This document shows, one piece after another, positions 45,590 to 57,200 of a stretch of DNA of 64,000 nucleotides. The notes under the pieces were generated by a model. The model had not been told where the DNA came from. It saw nothing but the letters and a program-made list of their open reading frames with translations, and made no database searches. This DNA is from Maratus speciosus (lineage: Eukaryota; Arthropoda; Arachnida; Araneae; Salticidae): positions 599,467,038 through 599,531,037 of the forward strand of contig OZ010786.1 in assembly GCA_963932465.1 (NCBI GenBank). The letters run 5' to 3'. A program made the translations under genes and the position numbers. The first letter of the stretch is position 1, and every line of letters begins with the position of its first letter.

Positions 45590-45965
45590 ATATGTGACAT
45601 AAATTTTGCGGGTGCTCTATCTCAAGAACTAATTTAAGGACGTTAATAAAACTTGAGATTCGGTTAAATCTTGGCATAAGTGGGTGCCGATTAGGTTTTG
45701 GTGTAAATCGCCCGATAGGTGGCGCTGTTATGCTGCATTTTCACGATTTCTAAAACAGCAATATCTCAAGAACTAATGTACGAAATTTCATCAAACTTCA
45801 TATTGTGTTATACCTTGATATAAATAGACACTGATTAGTTTTTGGGGCTAAATCGCTCAACAAGAGGCACTGCTGGGCTCGGATTTTCACGATTTCCGTG
45901 AGAGTTATACCTCAAGTACGAATAGATTGTCATTTAATTTTGCCAGCAAACGAGTTGATTTATAA
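45590..45965 (-). repeat. Minus-strand fragment of the copy-4-type monomer array
   Basis: GGTGTAAATCGCCCGATAGG and CTCAAGAACTAAT are reverse complements of the monomer blocks in 34579-35625. About two and a half monomers remain, directly before HINE-1 copy 3. Confidence 0.6.
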
Positions 45966-45997
45966 AGAAATTTTTGTGATCGTTACAACTTAGTAAT

Positions 45998-47706
45998 AAC
46001 TAGTTGGATGTGCCAATCCCAAAACTTTCTTCTATCTTATACATCACAATATTTCAAAACCTAGTTACACATGTTAATACTTCAATATTATTAGTTCAAT
46101 ACTATACCAACTTTGATTTTCATCTTAAATTTCTGCTCAAGTCAATTAAACGGACTAAAAACGAGTTAATCTATATCATATTTGTTAAAATTATTAATTT
46201 TTCCTTATTCTGTCGTTATCAGCTGTTTGCGAATAGCCGGCATAGCAGGAAGCCAGTTCCCGCCGCTGCATGAGCCGCCGATGCACAATAGAACTACGAA
46301 AAATCAAGAAAAGTATACAAAAATCGCTAGCACGGAGCCCCTTTACCGCGCAATATTTCCAAATTCAAGGAGAACCTGTTGGCCAAAGCCAAAAACAAGC
46401 ACAAACATTTTGGTTCAATTGTATGCATAATTTTATACGCTGTTCGATGGTACAATAATGAAAATGGCACAGAGATCGGAATTATAGCGCCCCCTTCTTT
46501 CGGAATTTTTTCAAGTTCAGGGAGGACTTGTTTGCCATAGCCAGAAACATGCACAAAAAATTTGGTTCAATTATATGGATAACTTCATACACTTTTCGGT
46601 GGTACGATAATGAAAATGGTACAGACATCGCAATTATAGTGCGGCAGAATTTTTCCAAATTCAGGGAGGACCTTCGTGACATGACCAAAAGTAAACACAT
46701 AAAATTTGATTCAATTCTATGCATAACTTCATACACTTTTCGGCGGTACAATATTCAAAATGGCACAAAAATTGTACAAAAATCGCTATTACAGCACCCT
46801 CTACGAGCGATTTTTTTACAAATTAAGGTAGGACCTCCTTGCCATAGCCAAGAACTTAAAATTTTTTTTTGGTTCAATTCTATGCATAACTTTATACACT
46901 TTTCGATGGTGCAATATTCAAAATCGCACAAAAATCGCTATTACAGCGTCCCCTAACGGCGAATTTTTTGCAAATTCATGGAGGAACTGCTTGCCATATC
47001 CAAAAACTTAAAATAAAAATTTGGTTTAATTCTATGCATAACTTCATACACTTTTGGACGGTACAATATTCAAAATCGCACAAAAATCGCTATTACAGTG
47101 CCCCCTACCGGCGAATTTTTTCCAAATTCAGGGAGGACCTGCTTGCCATAGCCAAAAACTTAAACTAAAAATTTGGTTCAATTCTATGCATAACTTCATA
47201 CACTTTTCGATGGTACAATATTCAAAATCGCACAAAAAACGCATTTACAGCGCCCCCTACCGGCGAATTTTTTCCAAATTCAGGGAGGACCTGCGTGTCA
47301 TATCCAAAAACTTAAACTAAAAATTTGGTTCAATTCTATGCATAACTCCATACACTTTTGGATGGTACAATATTCAAAATCGCACAAAAATTGTTATATC
47401 AGCGCCCCCTACCGGCGAATTTTTTCCAAATTCCGGGAGGACCTGCTTGCCATAGCCAAAAACTTATAATAAAATTTTGGTTTAATTCTATACATAACTT
47501 CATACACTTTTTGATGGTACAATGGCGACAGACAGACGGACAGACGGACGGACGGACAGACGGACACACAGACAGACAGACATTTTCTATAAACATGTTT
47601 TTTGGAATCTCTGACCCCTAAAACATGCAAATCCGTCGAAAACCGGAAGTCGAAAAAAATTTCGATTACAATACTTTCTTCTATTGAAGATAGAAGAAAG
47701 TAAAAA
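45998..47706 (+). mobile_element. HINE-1 element copy 3
   Basis: Termini as in copies 1 and 2. The array starts with three diverged monomers (46280-46860), then five or six regular 152-bp monomers. The microsatellite (GACAGACGGACGGACGG)n at 47526-47583 is the longest of the family. The 3' hairpin ACTTTCTTCTAT..ATAGAAGAAAGT is intact. Confidence 0.7.
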
Positions 47707-48038
47707 ATAGGATCTTCAGCTTTGCTTGAAGAATATACACGTGTCGTAAGAATAGCGTGACGTCAAAATCTTTGATCAGGATGTGGTTTGAGTGACAGGA
47801 TCATCGTTCTGTCACGTCAGTGATCTCTCATCCAATCAAAATTATCACGCGACGATGTAATGAATTTGGGTCGATAACATGATTGTATTGTCTAATAGTT
47901 TTCAAGACAGGGACAAATAGAAAAATGACATTTATCTTCATTCATTCGCTTGATTTATGAGTAGTATTAATTTAAACTTCCGTTCAACACTTAACCATTT
48001 GCACTGTACTTACTATAAGAAAAATCGCCATAGTACTA
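47707..48038. other. Intron DNA, nothing supported
   Basis: Non-coding DNA. GTGACGTCAAAATC and GTCACGTCAGTGATC near 47760-47825 are CRE-like but isolated. Confidence 0.4.
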
Positions 48039-48042
48039 TTAA

Positions 48043-49056
48043 CCCATATATGCCTCACTTTCTGTTTTCTCAAATTTGCTGGTAAAATCAATTTAAAACG
48101 TTGCAAAACGAACTGGAAAAATACTAAAAAAAATTACGCTAAAATTTTTTTGTATTTTTTTTTTTTTGATAAAATGTAAGCGTCCTATAAATATTGTGAT
48201 AGGCATATAATATTTATAATAGTATAACATGCATAATTATATTTTTTTGCCTAAATATGTGTAAGATACGCTTTTAAATTCTATATTGCATACCACAATT
48301 AAAATTTTTATGTACTACTAAAAAAGTTACGCTAAATTTTTTTGTATTTATTTGATAAAATGTAAACGTCCTAAATATGGTAATATTGCTACAATATTTA
48401 TATTAGTATAATATTAATAATTATATTTCTTCCCTAGATTTGTATAAAATTGACTTTTAAACTGAATATTGTATACTATGATTGATATTTTTATACCCTA
48501 CTAAAGTAGTATATTTATTTCTATTCTGGGACTAATAGCATTAAATTTAATATTATTAATAAACGAAGAATCATCGTATTTGAGGCTTAAAAACAATTTA
48601 TTTTATAATCATCTTGAAAAGGACTTTATAAAAAACCCTCCCATAAATGGCTAATAAAAATATGTACATATTCTTGCCTATTGTCCTATATATGGGACTT
48701 TATAAACATGCCTAAAAAATAAGCTAGAACACATATTTTGACAATTTAAAAAAATACGTACTATTGCAAAGAAGTTTACAAGCTTATACCTTATTTATTT
48801 GAATTTTTTATAGAAAAAAAATACAAACAAACTTACTTTTTACTTTTGCCATCTTGAACAAAGAAAAATCTATGAGCATCGGAAAAAAATCATCATTTAA
48901 GCAGATAAATGTCTTGGTCTGTCGTTTCTCGGTAACAGATAAAGACATTTATTGACAATTATTTCATTCAATTTTCATGTTACAGAGAAAAATAAAATTA
49001 TATAAATTCATTAAAATTTGAAGCGTCCCAAATATGGGGCATTAGGCATAAATGGG
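48043..49056. mobile_element. piggyBac-like element, TTAA target duplication
   Basis: TTAA|CCCATATATGCCT at the left (TTAA 48039-48042) and AGGCATAAATGGG|TTAA at the right (49057-49060). The 13-bp inverted ends match at 12 positions and follow the piggyBac CCC..GGG plan. The interior has two diverged units about 190 bp apart (AAAATTACGCTAAAATTTTT / AAAGTTACGCTAAATTTTT). There is no transposase. Confidence 0.75.
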
Positions 49057-49060
49057 TTAA

Positions 49061-49343
49061 TAATTATCCGTACTTTATGTTGTGAAAGCTAAAAAATAAC
49101 TATATATTGCAGTAAAACTTGTGAAAACGGAATATCAGAGGTTTAGAAAAATTTGCACTTCAGATAGATTTACGTCTTGGCAGCATGATTGTATGGTATT
49201 CCTTCCGTCGACGAGATGATGAAAAAATTTCATTTAAAACAGAAATTAAGACAAGGTTTCATCATAGGCAGGTTCCATTTTCTCAGATTTTATTATATTT
49301 ATTCTGAAAGACTAGATAATGGAGTATTTATATCTCCAACTTC
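49061..49343. other. Intron DNA, nothing supported
   Basis: Short A+T-rich spacer. The 66-codon frame at 49189-49389 crosses a MITE end and is not a gene. Confidence 0.5.
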
Positions 49344-49490
49344 CAGAGTTGCCAAGTCTCCGGCTTTTTGCATACCAGTATTATCTTAGAGAAAATGTTG
49401 TTCTTTTAAATTGAATGTTTTGATTAAATAAAGCAACTTTTATTGTATTAAAATGCTGCTATTCAAAAAGCCGGGGACTTGGCAGCTCTG
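49344..49490. mobile_element. 147-bp MITE with GCCGG..CAAGTC ends
   Basis: CAGAGTTGCCAAGTCTCCGG followed by CTTTTTG at the left is inverted at the right (CAAAAAGCCGGGGACTTGGC, AGCTCTG). CAG/CTG termini suggest the hAT class. The flanks do not show a clean octamer duplication. Confidence 0.6.
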
Positions 49491-50324
49491 AACTTAATAC
49501 TGATCTTACACTTAACGCGAGTACAAATGAAAAGACGTGTTCTTTTTATTTAAAAATTCATAAAAGTTAAAATTTTTTAAAAGCTAAAAAAATCATAAAA
49601 TTTGTAGTGCTGTAACTTGATCGAGCAAAAAGGATTTTATTTTTTTTTAGTTGTTGGAGTATGGAGATGTTTTTTCCAAATCTTACTTATAGAACCCAGG
49701 GACCTTATAAAAATTTAAATTTTGTAAATTTAATAAAATAACTATTTTGATGTAAATGCTGCAAAGTAGATAAAAGAACAATATCTGAAACATTTTGCAA
49801 CAGGAAGCATAACTCTAAAATCAACGATTTAGGAATTAGCCGTTGGGTAGTGACAAGAATGCACAGCACATACTGTATATCCAGTCTTATCAATCTCAAA
49901 TAAAGATTTTTGGTTGCGAAACAGAATTTATGCATGCAAGGGTATACCAAACAATTTTTCATTTTACACTGCTGATTTAGCATGTTTGTGTGTTGAATGT
50001 GTTTGTTGAAAAGGAAAATATTTACTTGGAATTGATAGCAACCAAAAACATTGATATTCCGTCTTGGCACCGTCTGAAGAAAACTTATTAATAGACTGTA
50101 AAAACTTCTCGGAAACATTCCGAAAATTAATGGAGACAAAAGAGATTTTTGTTTTAGAAATCTGTTGATTGCTGTTGCTGACGATAAAGGAACGCTCTTC
50201 GAACTCACGGTTAACTTGGAAGAGGTTATATTACATTTTCGCAAATCTTCTTGGTAGATCAAGATATTCTCTTTCTTTTTTAAAGTATAGCCATTAATTT
50301 CGGATCATATTTTCATTTTTCACA
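49491..50324. other. Intron DNA; 185-codon minus-strand frame rejected
   Basis: A minus-strand frame (49705-50262) is the longest in this window but has A+T-rich composition, no recognised domain and no exon boundaries. Confidence 0.45.
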
Positions 50325-50328
50325 TTAA

Positions 50329-50765
50329 GGGGCTACTTCAGTCACGCGAAAAGACCTGCTCGTTAATGCTAATGGAAGAAATTTATAAAGATATCTCGGT
50401 CGCATTTCAATATTTTTAAATGATTTTTTTTGCATTGGATAGCTGGGATCGATCTAACAAAGGCCGTTTTTTTACTTTTCCGATTTTGATTGCTGAGTTT
50501 ATTTATGAGGATGACGGAAATTTTCGAAAACGGTTCCGAAATTGAAAGTGTCTTCATTAAAAATACCTGTAAACAACATCGAAAAAGTAAAAAAACGGGC
50601 TTTGTTCATATAGATCTCAGCTAACCAATGCAAAAAAAAAAAAAAATAAAATAAAAATAAAAAATAAAAATAAAAATATTAAAATCTAACTGAGATATCT
50701 TTATAAATTTCTTCCATAGGATTAGCTTTAACGAGCGGGTCTTTGTGTTTGACAGAAGTAGCCTC
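50329..50765. mobile_element. 437-bp near-complete palindrome, TTAA flanks
   Basis: The left arm GGGGCTACTTCAGTCACGCG..AAGACCTGCTCGTTAA, then GGAAGAAATTTATAAAGATA, is repeated in reverse complement at the right end (TATCTTTATAAATTTCTTCC, GAGCGGGTCTTTG, AGAAGTAGCCTC). TTAA stands on both sides (50325-50328, 50766-50769). Even the inner parts pair (GCATTGGATAGCTGGGATC with GATCTCAGCTAACCAATGC). It would transcribe into a very stable hairpin. Confidence 0.7.
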
Positions 50766-50769
50766 TTAA

Positions 50770-52808
50770 CATAAAGAAGACGCAACGATATTATGATTTC
50801 GTAAAAAAGAAACATTTAAAAAGTTAAAAGGTTTTAAAAATATGATTTTTCAAATTAACTATAGCATCACTTTTGTTAATTGTACAACCATTCTGTCACC
50901 TAGTAAAAATAGTACCAGTACAAAACAGGGTTATAACTTCTTTTCGCCGATATTTGTTGGTTTTTACTACTGTAAACATAGGGAAAGTTGTTGATTTAAT
51001 GCGAATAATGTCTCTATTTTTGCTTTGGGTTCGAGGCTACAGTAAAACTAACTGTTTGGGAAAACATTGGAAAATTACTCCTTTGGAAAAAATTACATTC
51101 TTGAAGAATCCACTTATTTTTCATTCTTGTAATAGTCATAGATATCAATAATATGAGCAATATTCATTTAATGTCAGATTAATTTTGTATTAATTATCGA
51201 ATTAGATATATAACGTTAAAATAAATCAGGTTATAGCTAATGCCCAATGTCTATAAAAATGAGTGAAATTTCAAGTATTTAATTGGAGGTATGTTTATAA
51301 ATTATGTAAATTAAACTTATTTTGCTTAAATATGTTTTTACTTTACGGTTTCAACGTTAACTTTTAATATTTAGAAAATGTTTCATTTACATTTTGCAAA
51401 TCATGCTTTTATCAATTTTTTTCATTTTTAAATAGTTAAACAATGAAAGTATATTATTTTATTTTCATTAATTTAGTTTCTGAGCTCATAAGCGTGACAA
51501 TAAAACAACATTGAGAAGAAAAATAACGGAAGAAACCTTGATGATTGCAAAGCGTAAACAAACGATCACGCCGCCATTTTACCTACTGTGACGTCATGAG
51601 AATACTGTCAATAGACCAGATCAGGAATTGCGAATCTATGGTATGTGTGCCCCGAGCGGTACACGACAGAATATTTTCAGCACGGTGTTGATTGACATTG
51701 TAAATCAAGATACAGTGATAAAACACACGAATTAATTGGGTCATTTTCAAAATCTGTCCATGTTTTGGAATAACAAAATCAAATTTTTAGAAATAATCAG
51801 AAAGTTTTAATTCTTTGTAAATAATTACCTTACCTCATAAACATTAATATACAAGCATCAACAGAGACCAAATTACTAATTTAACATTTTAAAACTAATT
51901 TTTAAATTTTAATGAACTTGGTAATGAAAGTAAGTGAGCACGGTAATGACAAATTAAGCAAAATATTTTTATTTTCCCCAGGCATAAATGGCAGCCATTA
52001 TATCTTCTGGCCCATACAATGATTTTCTATTTTTTATATAATAAAAGCAGATTAAGAAATAAAAGTTCATTTAGTGATCAATTAGAAGTGGGTACGGTAA
52101 TGACGTACAAAATAATACTCACCAAAACATTCAAATTCTTTGCTTGTCTTATTGAAACTATAAAACTATTTACTCTATTCACCTAAACCTGATAGCAAGT
52201 TGACTTTTAAGGAGTATTTTTGCCTTGATAAAAAGGCATGTGCTGCCCTCTAAAATATTTCAGATGAACTTTTTTGTCAGAAGCATGGCAATGGCGTGAT
52301 TTCTTAGGAAACGGTTTAAAAAAATTATTAAGAATTATAGATAAGTTTAATTAATGAAAATAAATACTTTTTTAATTAGTAGCATCTTAATAAATAAAAA
52401 TGTATTAAAAAGTTATAACCATCTGTTTTAAATAGAACTTAGTCAAATCTTTACTTAATAAATTGCTTGTTGGGACAACCTACGGTAATGACATTTTGAC
52501 AACAAAAAAACATATTTCTTATTTTTAAATTTTTTATAAATAATTATATATCCGTAAATTATCATAAAAAAATGATAGTTAAAATGTCATAACTAAAATT
52601 ATGATATTTAACTATTTTTCTGTGCAAATGTGAAAGGACAGTAAAACACGACACTTTTTGAAAATCACCCACTTATCTAAAATCGACTGATTTGAAAAAT
52701 TTTATTTACAACTTGAATTCTAATTTCAGAATGAAATCCAATCTAGTTCAATATGAGTTTAAAAAAAAAGCAATATTTGGAAATTATAAAAAAGGAAAAG
52801 CATTATAA
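50770..52808. other. Distal part of intron 1 with few recognisable repeats
   Basis: Largely unique-looking A+T-rich DNA. The decamer CGGTAATGAC occurs at 51942, 52095 and 52483. No exon was recognised. The plus-strand frame 50873-51151 has no domain. Confidence 0.45.
51570..51596. promoter_or_regulatory. Adjacent YY1-like and CRE sites
   Basis: GCCGCCATTTT (51570-51580) is followed 8 bp later by a perfect TGACGTCA (51589-51596), in a locally CpG-richer patch (CGATCACGCCGCC) about 1.8 kb before exon 2. This could be an internal promoter or enhancer, but two motifs alone are weak evidence. Confidence 0.25.
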
Positions 52809-53012
52809 GGCTAGTTCCATGGGTTTTTGCAGTGTAAGTCACATATAACTGTTATAATAGTTGGTCACCGATATTTTCGACAAGTTTGCTTCGCCTTATT
52901 TAATTAATGAGATATCTCCGTTAAAATAAGTCGCAAAATTTTCCGTTCCAGAATACTGGTAGCCAAAAATTGTAGCGCGTGGCTTACACTACAAGTACTC
53001 ATGGAACTAGCC
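52809..53012. mobile_element. 204-bp MITE ending about 390 bp before exon 2
   Basis: GGCTAGTTCCATGGGTTTTT with GCAGTGTAAGTCAC at the left is inverted at the right (GTGGCTTACACTACAAGTAC, CATGGAACTAGCC). ATAA stands on both outer sides. Confidence 0.65.
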
Positions 53013-53398
53013 ATAAGTAAAAATTTCATTGATAAAAAGATGGAAACTTGGAATTTAAGTCCAGACTCATTTAAAAAAGCCGTTTGCCGGTTTAAGAATT
53101 TTTATCTGTCTATCTGTATGTGCCAGATATTAGTTTTCCAAATAAATAACATAAAAACTCAAACAGAAACTACTCGTCAGATGACTCGCGTCGAATGAAA
53201 TTCAGGATGCAATAAATCACCCGTAAAATGAAATTTGTGCTTTGAAATTTCAGCTTCTAATTGCCTCAAATAAACAATTAGGCAACTGTATTCATCCAAT
53301 ATAATTTTCTAACACTTACCTAAGTAAAGTTTTAATTTTTTGATTGAGTATTCTTTATTCTTATTTTTCCGGTGTCATAATTTTATTACATTTTTCAG

Positions 53399-53563
53399 TT
53401 CGACCCAGGTCCCAGGGCTGTGCGCAGAAAGTCTCTGAATATCTCAAGAAACACTTAGATTTCCTCGAGAGATTCGTCTTGGAGAATGTCAATTTGGAAC
53501 TGTTGGAGAGATGGATAATTCGTAAGACTCAGAGACAACGGAAGCAGGCAGTCAGCAATGCTG
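53399..53563 (+). CDS. Phosphodiesterase exon 2: N-terminal helical segment
   Basis: Acceptor TTTTTCAG|TT and donor CTG|GTAAGC bound 165 nt, entered and left in phase 1. It encodes RPRSQGCAQKVSEYLKKHLD, FLERFVLENVNLELLERWII and RKTQRQRKQAVSNA. The pattern K/V-x-x-YL-x-x-H-x-x-FL-x-x-FV-x-x-x-V-x-x-E-x-x-x-x-W matches the short helical segment found before the GAF domains of PDE10 and PDE11-type enzymes (vertebrate PDE10A has an equivalent VKAYLSLHP..FV..VEKWL). The run RKTQRQRK is basic. Which subfamily it belongs to (PDE10, PDE11 or nematode pde-5-like) cannot be settled from this fragment. A 662-bp palindromic MITE begins 36 bp after the donor. Confidence 0.8.
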
Positions 53564-53599
53564 GTAAGCGTTACATATCTATACACATATACATACATA

Positions 53600-54261
53600 C
53601 CGGGTGTCCTGAAATGGGCTGACTGCTTTTAAAATTCAATAAATTTCAAATGGTGATACAACTATTAAAAACATTCGTAAAGGAGGGTTATCTAAGCTGT
53701 CAAGAGTTTTGCTACTGCGAATTCTGATTTTAGTTCCAAATATCAGTGTGATAAATGGTATTTCAATCAATAAGCATTCAATGGAGGCCAAAACCGAATT
53801 CACCTAGTATTGATGCGAAAAAAGGAGGATAAATGCATGGAGGGGCCTCTATGAACAAGGTTGTATTGCCGAATGAGACCCATTCCATGTATTTAACCTC
53901 ATTCTTTTGCATCAGTATTTTGGCTCATTCTTTTGCGCCCAGCATTTGATGCAAAAGAATGAGGTTAAATACACAGAATGGGCCTCGTTTGTCAATACAA
54001 CCTTGTTCATAGAGGTCCACTCCGTGCATTTAACCTCCTTGCTTCGCATCAATGCTGGATGAATTTGGTTTTCACCTCCATAAAGCGCCTATTGCTTGCA
54101 GCACCATTTGTCGCTGCTATTTTGAACTAAAACCTGTAATCGCAGTTAAAAAAATTCCTGACGTCTTACATAACCTTCCTGCAACAATTTTTTAAACAGC
54201 TGTATCACCATTTGCAAGTTGTACAATTTTAAAAACAATCAGTCCATTTTAGGACACCTGG
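53600..54261. mobile_element. 662-bp fully palindromic MITE in intron 2
   Basis: CCGGGTGTCCTGAAATGGGC at the left and GCAGGACACCTGG-type sequence at the right are inverted. The pairing continues through the whole element: TTCAAATGGTGATACA / TGTATCACCATTTGCAA, AACAAGGTTGTATTG / CAATACAACCTTGTTC, and AATGAGGTTAAATAC next to the centre near 53930. Arms are about 320 bp. TA precedes the left end. GGTGTCC termini are of a mariner-like type. Confidence 0.75.
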
Positions 54262-54328
54262 TTCATATGAGTACATACATATATATGTATGTGTGTGTGT
54301 GTATTAAATGTATATATTATATTATATT

Positions 54329-54576
54329 TGAGGATGTGAGTTTCAAAACTCGCCTTATCCAGAAAATCAAATTTTGTGAACTCACGAAAATCTCTGACTT
54401 CGTCCATTGGTTTTCACTGTAAACCAAGATTTTACAATGCCAGAAATACAGGATAAAACTAGTTATTTTGCAGATTGTAGTGTTTTTTAGATGCAGATTT
54501 GTCAATAGAATAGATTGATAGAGAAAACTCAATTTTTTAAATTTTAGGTAAGACGAGTTTTGAAATTCACATCCTC
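54329..54576. mobile_element. 248-bp MITE in intron 2
   Basis: TGAGGATGTGAGTTTCAAAA with CTCGCCTTA at the left is repeated inverted at the right (TAAGACGAGTTTTGAAATTC, ACATCCTCA). It lies in a TA-rich setting with a (TG)n tract just upstream. Confidence 0.7.
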
Positions 54577-55709
54577 ATTTATATATTATATTTATATAAA
54601 TGTGTATGTGTGTTTTTAAAGAAACTCCGTTAGAAGTAACTAATTAAGGGGACAGTATACCTTTAAAAGTTAAAAAAATCGAAAACTGCTTTATCCTTTC
54701 GCTCGGCGTCTCTTACACAAATTTTATTCGATCGGCACCACTCTTTTAAAAAGAAGTTTCGTTCAAGTACACAATTTCAAAAATGCTCTGATTAAATAAG
54801 GTACATTTTATTTTCCTTTATTACTGGTGCCAAAAACAAATTTTGCAAAGAAAGATTATGTCTCCGCAGCGGAGCCCTCGAGTGCAAAGGGTTAATTTCA
54901 GATAATTTGTAACCAAAACCGATTTAATTTTTTTTGCGTTGGAACAAAATTATGATGAAAAGCCTTTGCGCCATCGCCCTACACGACACGTCAAAAGAAA
55001 TGTCCATTAAAGTTAAAATTTTATTCAAAACGATTATTTCGCTACTTACACACAAGATTTTGTGAAGATGGTTAGATCGATTTATATGACTTTTGAAGAT
55101 TTTGTACAATAAGTGAATCTACACAAAATGAGCTCAAATGAATTATTGGTCCTTTAGTTAATATTCATAAAATCATATTCATTTATGTTTTTAAATTGGT
55201 TCTTAGTTTCTGACTTTTATGAAATATTTCTATTTTATTATTGAAAGAATGTAAATTTTTCCTCGATCTTCATTCTCCGATTCTTCGTACATCATTTTTC
55301 TGAGTATAGAAACAAATCGCAGATACTGTTAAGTTATGGTAAGGTTTATCATGCATGCAATGAAAAAAATACGCATCTGCTAAAAAATTATAGAAAAATT
55401 AAATATATATTCTTTAAATAAAAAGTTTGAAAGATGAATGTTGCTAAAAGAAAAATGCTATAGCGTTTTGTACAGGCATGTCAAAAAATCTTTAAGGTTA
55501 CAACTTTAAAATATTTTATAATTTTTAACATCTTAAATATGTACTGTCTTCTTAAAACTTCACAGTCTCGGAAACTTCCTAGTACTATATCAGGAAAAGT
55601 TTCTGGAAATTGCTTTTATGGTGTTACTAAGCAATTATGCATTTTGAAAAAATTTAACGTACCCATTCTTTTATATTTACAATTTCTATTAATATTTTTC
55701 TATTTTCAG
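54577..55709. other. Rest of intron 2, nothing supported
   Basis: A+T-rich intron DNA. It ends with the acceptor TTTTCTATTTTCAG before exon 3. Confidence 0.6.
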
Positions 55710-55747
55710 AAACCGACGAGGACACTCCTAGTTTGTCAAGGTGGAAG
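55710..55747 (+). CDS. Phosphodiesterase exon 3: 38-nt microexon
   Basis: Acceptor TATTTTCAG and donor AAG|GTAATA bound 38 nt. Entered in phase 1, it completes a glutamate codon and then reads TDEDTPSLSRWK, leaving in phase 0 as the next exon requires. It links the basic N-terminal helix to the GAF-A region and is acidic and serine-rich. Its short length means gene finders may skip it. The call rests on splice sites and on the fact that both neighbouring exons need exactly this phase change. Confidence 0.7.
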
Positions 55748-55804
55748 GTAATATTGCAACGATATTCAGTCTAATTATCTCTATAATCTGGTTTCTACTG
55801 ACTA

Positions 55805-57200
55805 CAGGGCCGGCGCAACAGCTCCTGACAAAGCATTGGACCTCTGACATAACGACCCAAAGCATAATGGGGCCCCTGACAAAGCATTTTGCGGGGCCTA
55901 CGTCCTTGATTGCAATTTTGAAAATCTCGACTAATAGGATTTATCTATACAAAACTGATTTAAAATAATTATCGTTAACATGTGTGGTGATATTTCAAAA
56001 GACCACAGTTTTTATACATTCGTTTTTGTTTTTCTTGCTAGTGAAATGCATGAAAAACACCATATAACTTAAAGCACCAAATAAAATAAACTAAGACAGA
56101 CTTGAGCACAGTTAAAAAATAAAATTTATAAAGACAATAAAAAACAATTAAAAATACAATATGTAAACGTTTCGCCAATCGACACGCAAGGCATCATCAG
56201 TACAAAAAATCCAGCATTCACTTCAAACGAATCGCTCATTGCGAACGCCAATATTTTGAAATCTGGTTGCAACAACTACCATGGTAGATTGCTCCTTGAG
56301 GCTTGGTTCACTGAATTGAGGTCGCATGCTTTGAATGATGCTCGTTCTGTCCCTAGCGAATATTGTTTGTTTTTAAAATAGCTAACTGTAACTGTTCTTG
56401 ATTTGTTCTGACGTTTGAAATGCAATGGATATTTTTTGTACTGATGATACCTTGCGTGTCGCTTGGCGAAACGTTTACATATTGTATTTTTAATTGTTTT
56501 TTATTGTCTTTATAAGTTTTATTTTTTAACTGTGCTCAAGTCTGTCTTAGTTTATTTTATTTGGTGCTTTAATGGTTTTTAAATTCAGACGTTAAATGTA
56601 TATGTACTGTAAACCATATAACTTCTTTCGCATTTGCTGCGCATAGTTTTGCTTATTATCCTCAGTAGGTCCTATTTAATAAAATCTATAAGGGTGCAGT
56701 CAGTTTAATTTAACATATGTTTAAAATTGGAATAGTATCGATTAACCAAATTTGTTGCATAACCAAACAGTCGCTGTTGTCTTATAGGTGTACATTTAAA
56801 TTTGCAATTTTAAGAATTTATAACATTTATCAAAAATCAGAAAAGAAATTATTGTAGAAATACAAGGAATTTGCAATGGTTTAGGAAAATAACCTATCAA
56901 AATTTCACGAGTTTTTCTTAAATATTAAAAAATCAAAAAATTATCAAATTATGTAAACTTTTTTTTAAATTTTAAAATATGACATACTTATATCTATGTG
57001 TTCCCCGACATCTATAAACTTTAGTTCATACTGACTTTTTCCTGATTCTTTTTTTTTATGAGAACTTAAATGATCAAAATGAGAGCAAATTTATTACAAA
57101 TAATTTCGAATTGTATGGAAAGATGCGGGGCTCCACAGGAACTAACAAGCTCGGGGCCCTGGGCAATCGTCTCGTTTGCTCGAAGGTTGCGCTGGCCCTG
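55805..57200. mobile_element. hAT-like element in intron 3
   Basis: CAGGGCCGGCGCAAC at the left and GTTGCGCTGGCCCTG at the right are inverted (14 of 15). Flanks ACTGACTA (55797-55804) and ACTGGTTA (57201-57208) agree at six of eight positions. Subterminal GGGGCCC blocks occur at both ends. A 500-bp palindrome sits inside. No transposase was seen. Confidence 0.75.
56071..56570. mobile_element. 500-bp palindromic element nested in the intron 3 hAT
   Basis: Arms of about 145 bp: AAAGCACCAAATAAAATAAA..GACTTGAGCACAGTTAAAAA through ACGTTTCGCCAA and GCATCATCAGTAC. They are repeated inverted at about 56425-56570 at about 95% by eye. The loop is about 200 bp. Confidence 0.8.

Larger units (their letters stand above)
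32929..53398 (+). other. Presumed 20.5-kb first coding intron
   Basis: Starts GTAAGT and ends TTTTTCAG. It holds most of the mobile elements listed between 33 and 53 kb. No further exon was recognised on the plus strand, but short exons of 38 nt, as seen later in this gene, could be missed. Confidence 0.5.

Noticed and set aside
49705..50262. 185-codon minus-strand frame, the longest in the window
   Set aside because: No recognisable domain, A+T-biased amino acids (F, I, L, N, K), no splice or promoter context; plausible by chance in 64 kb.
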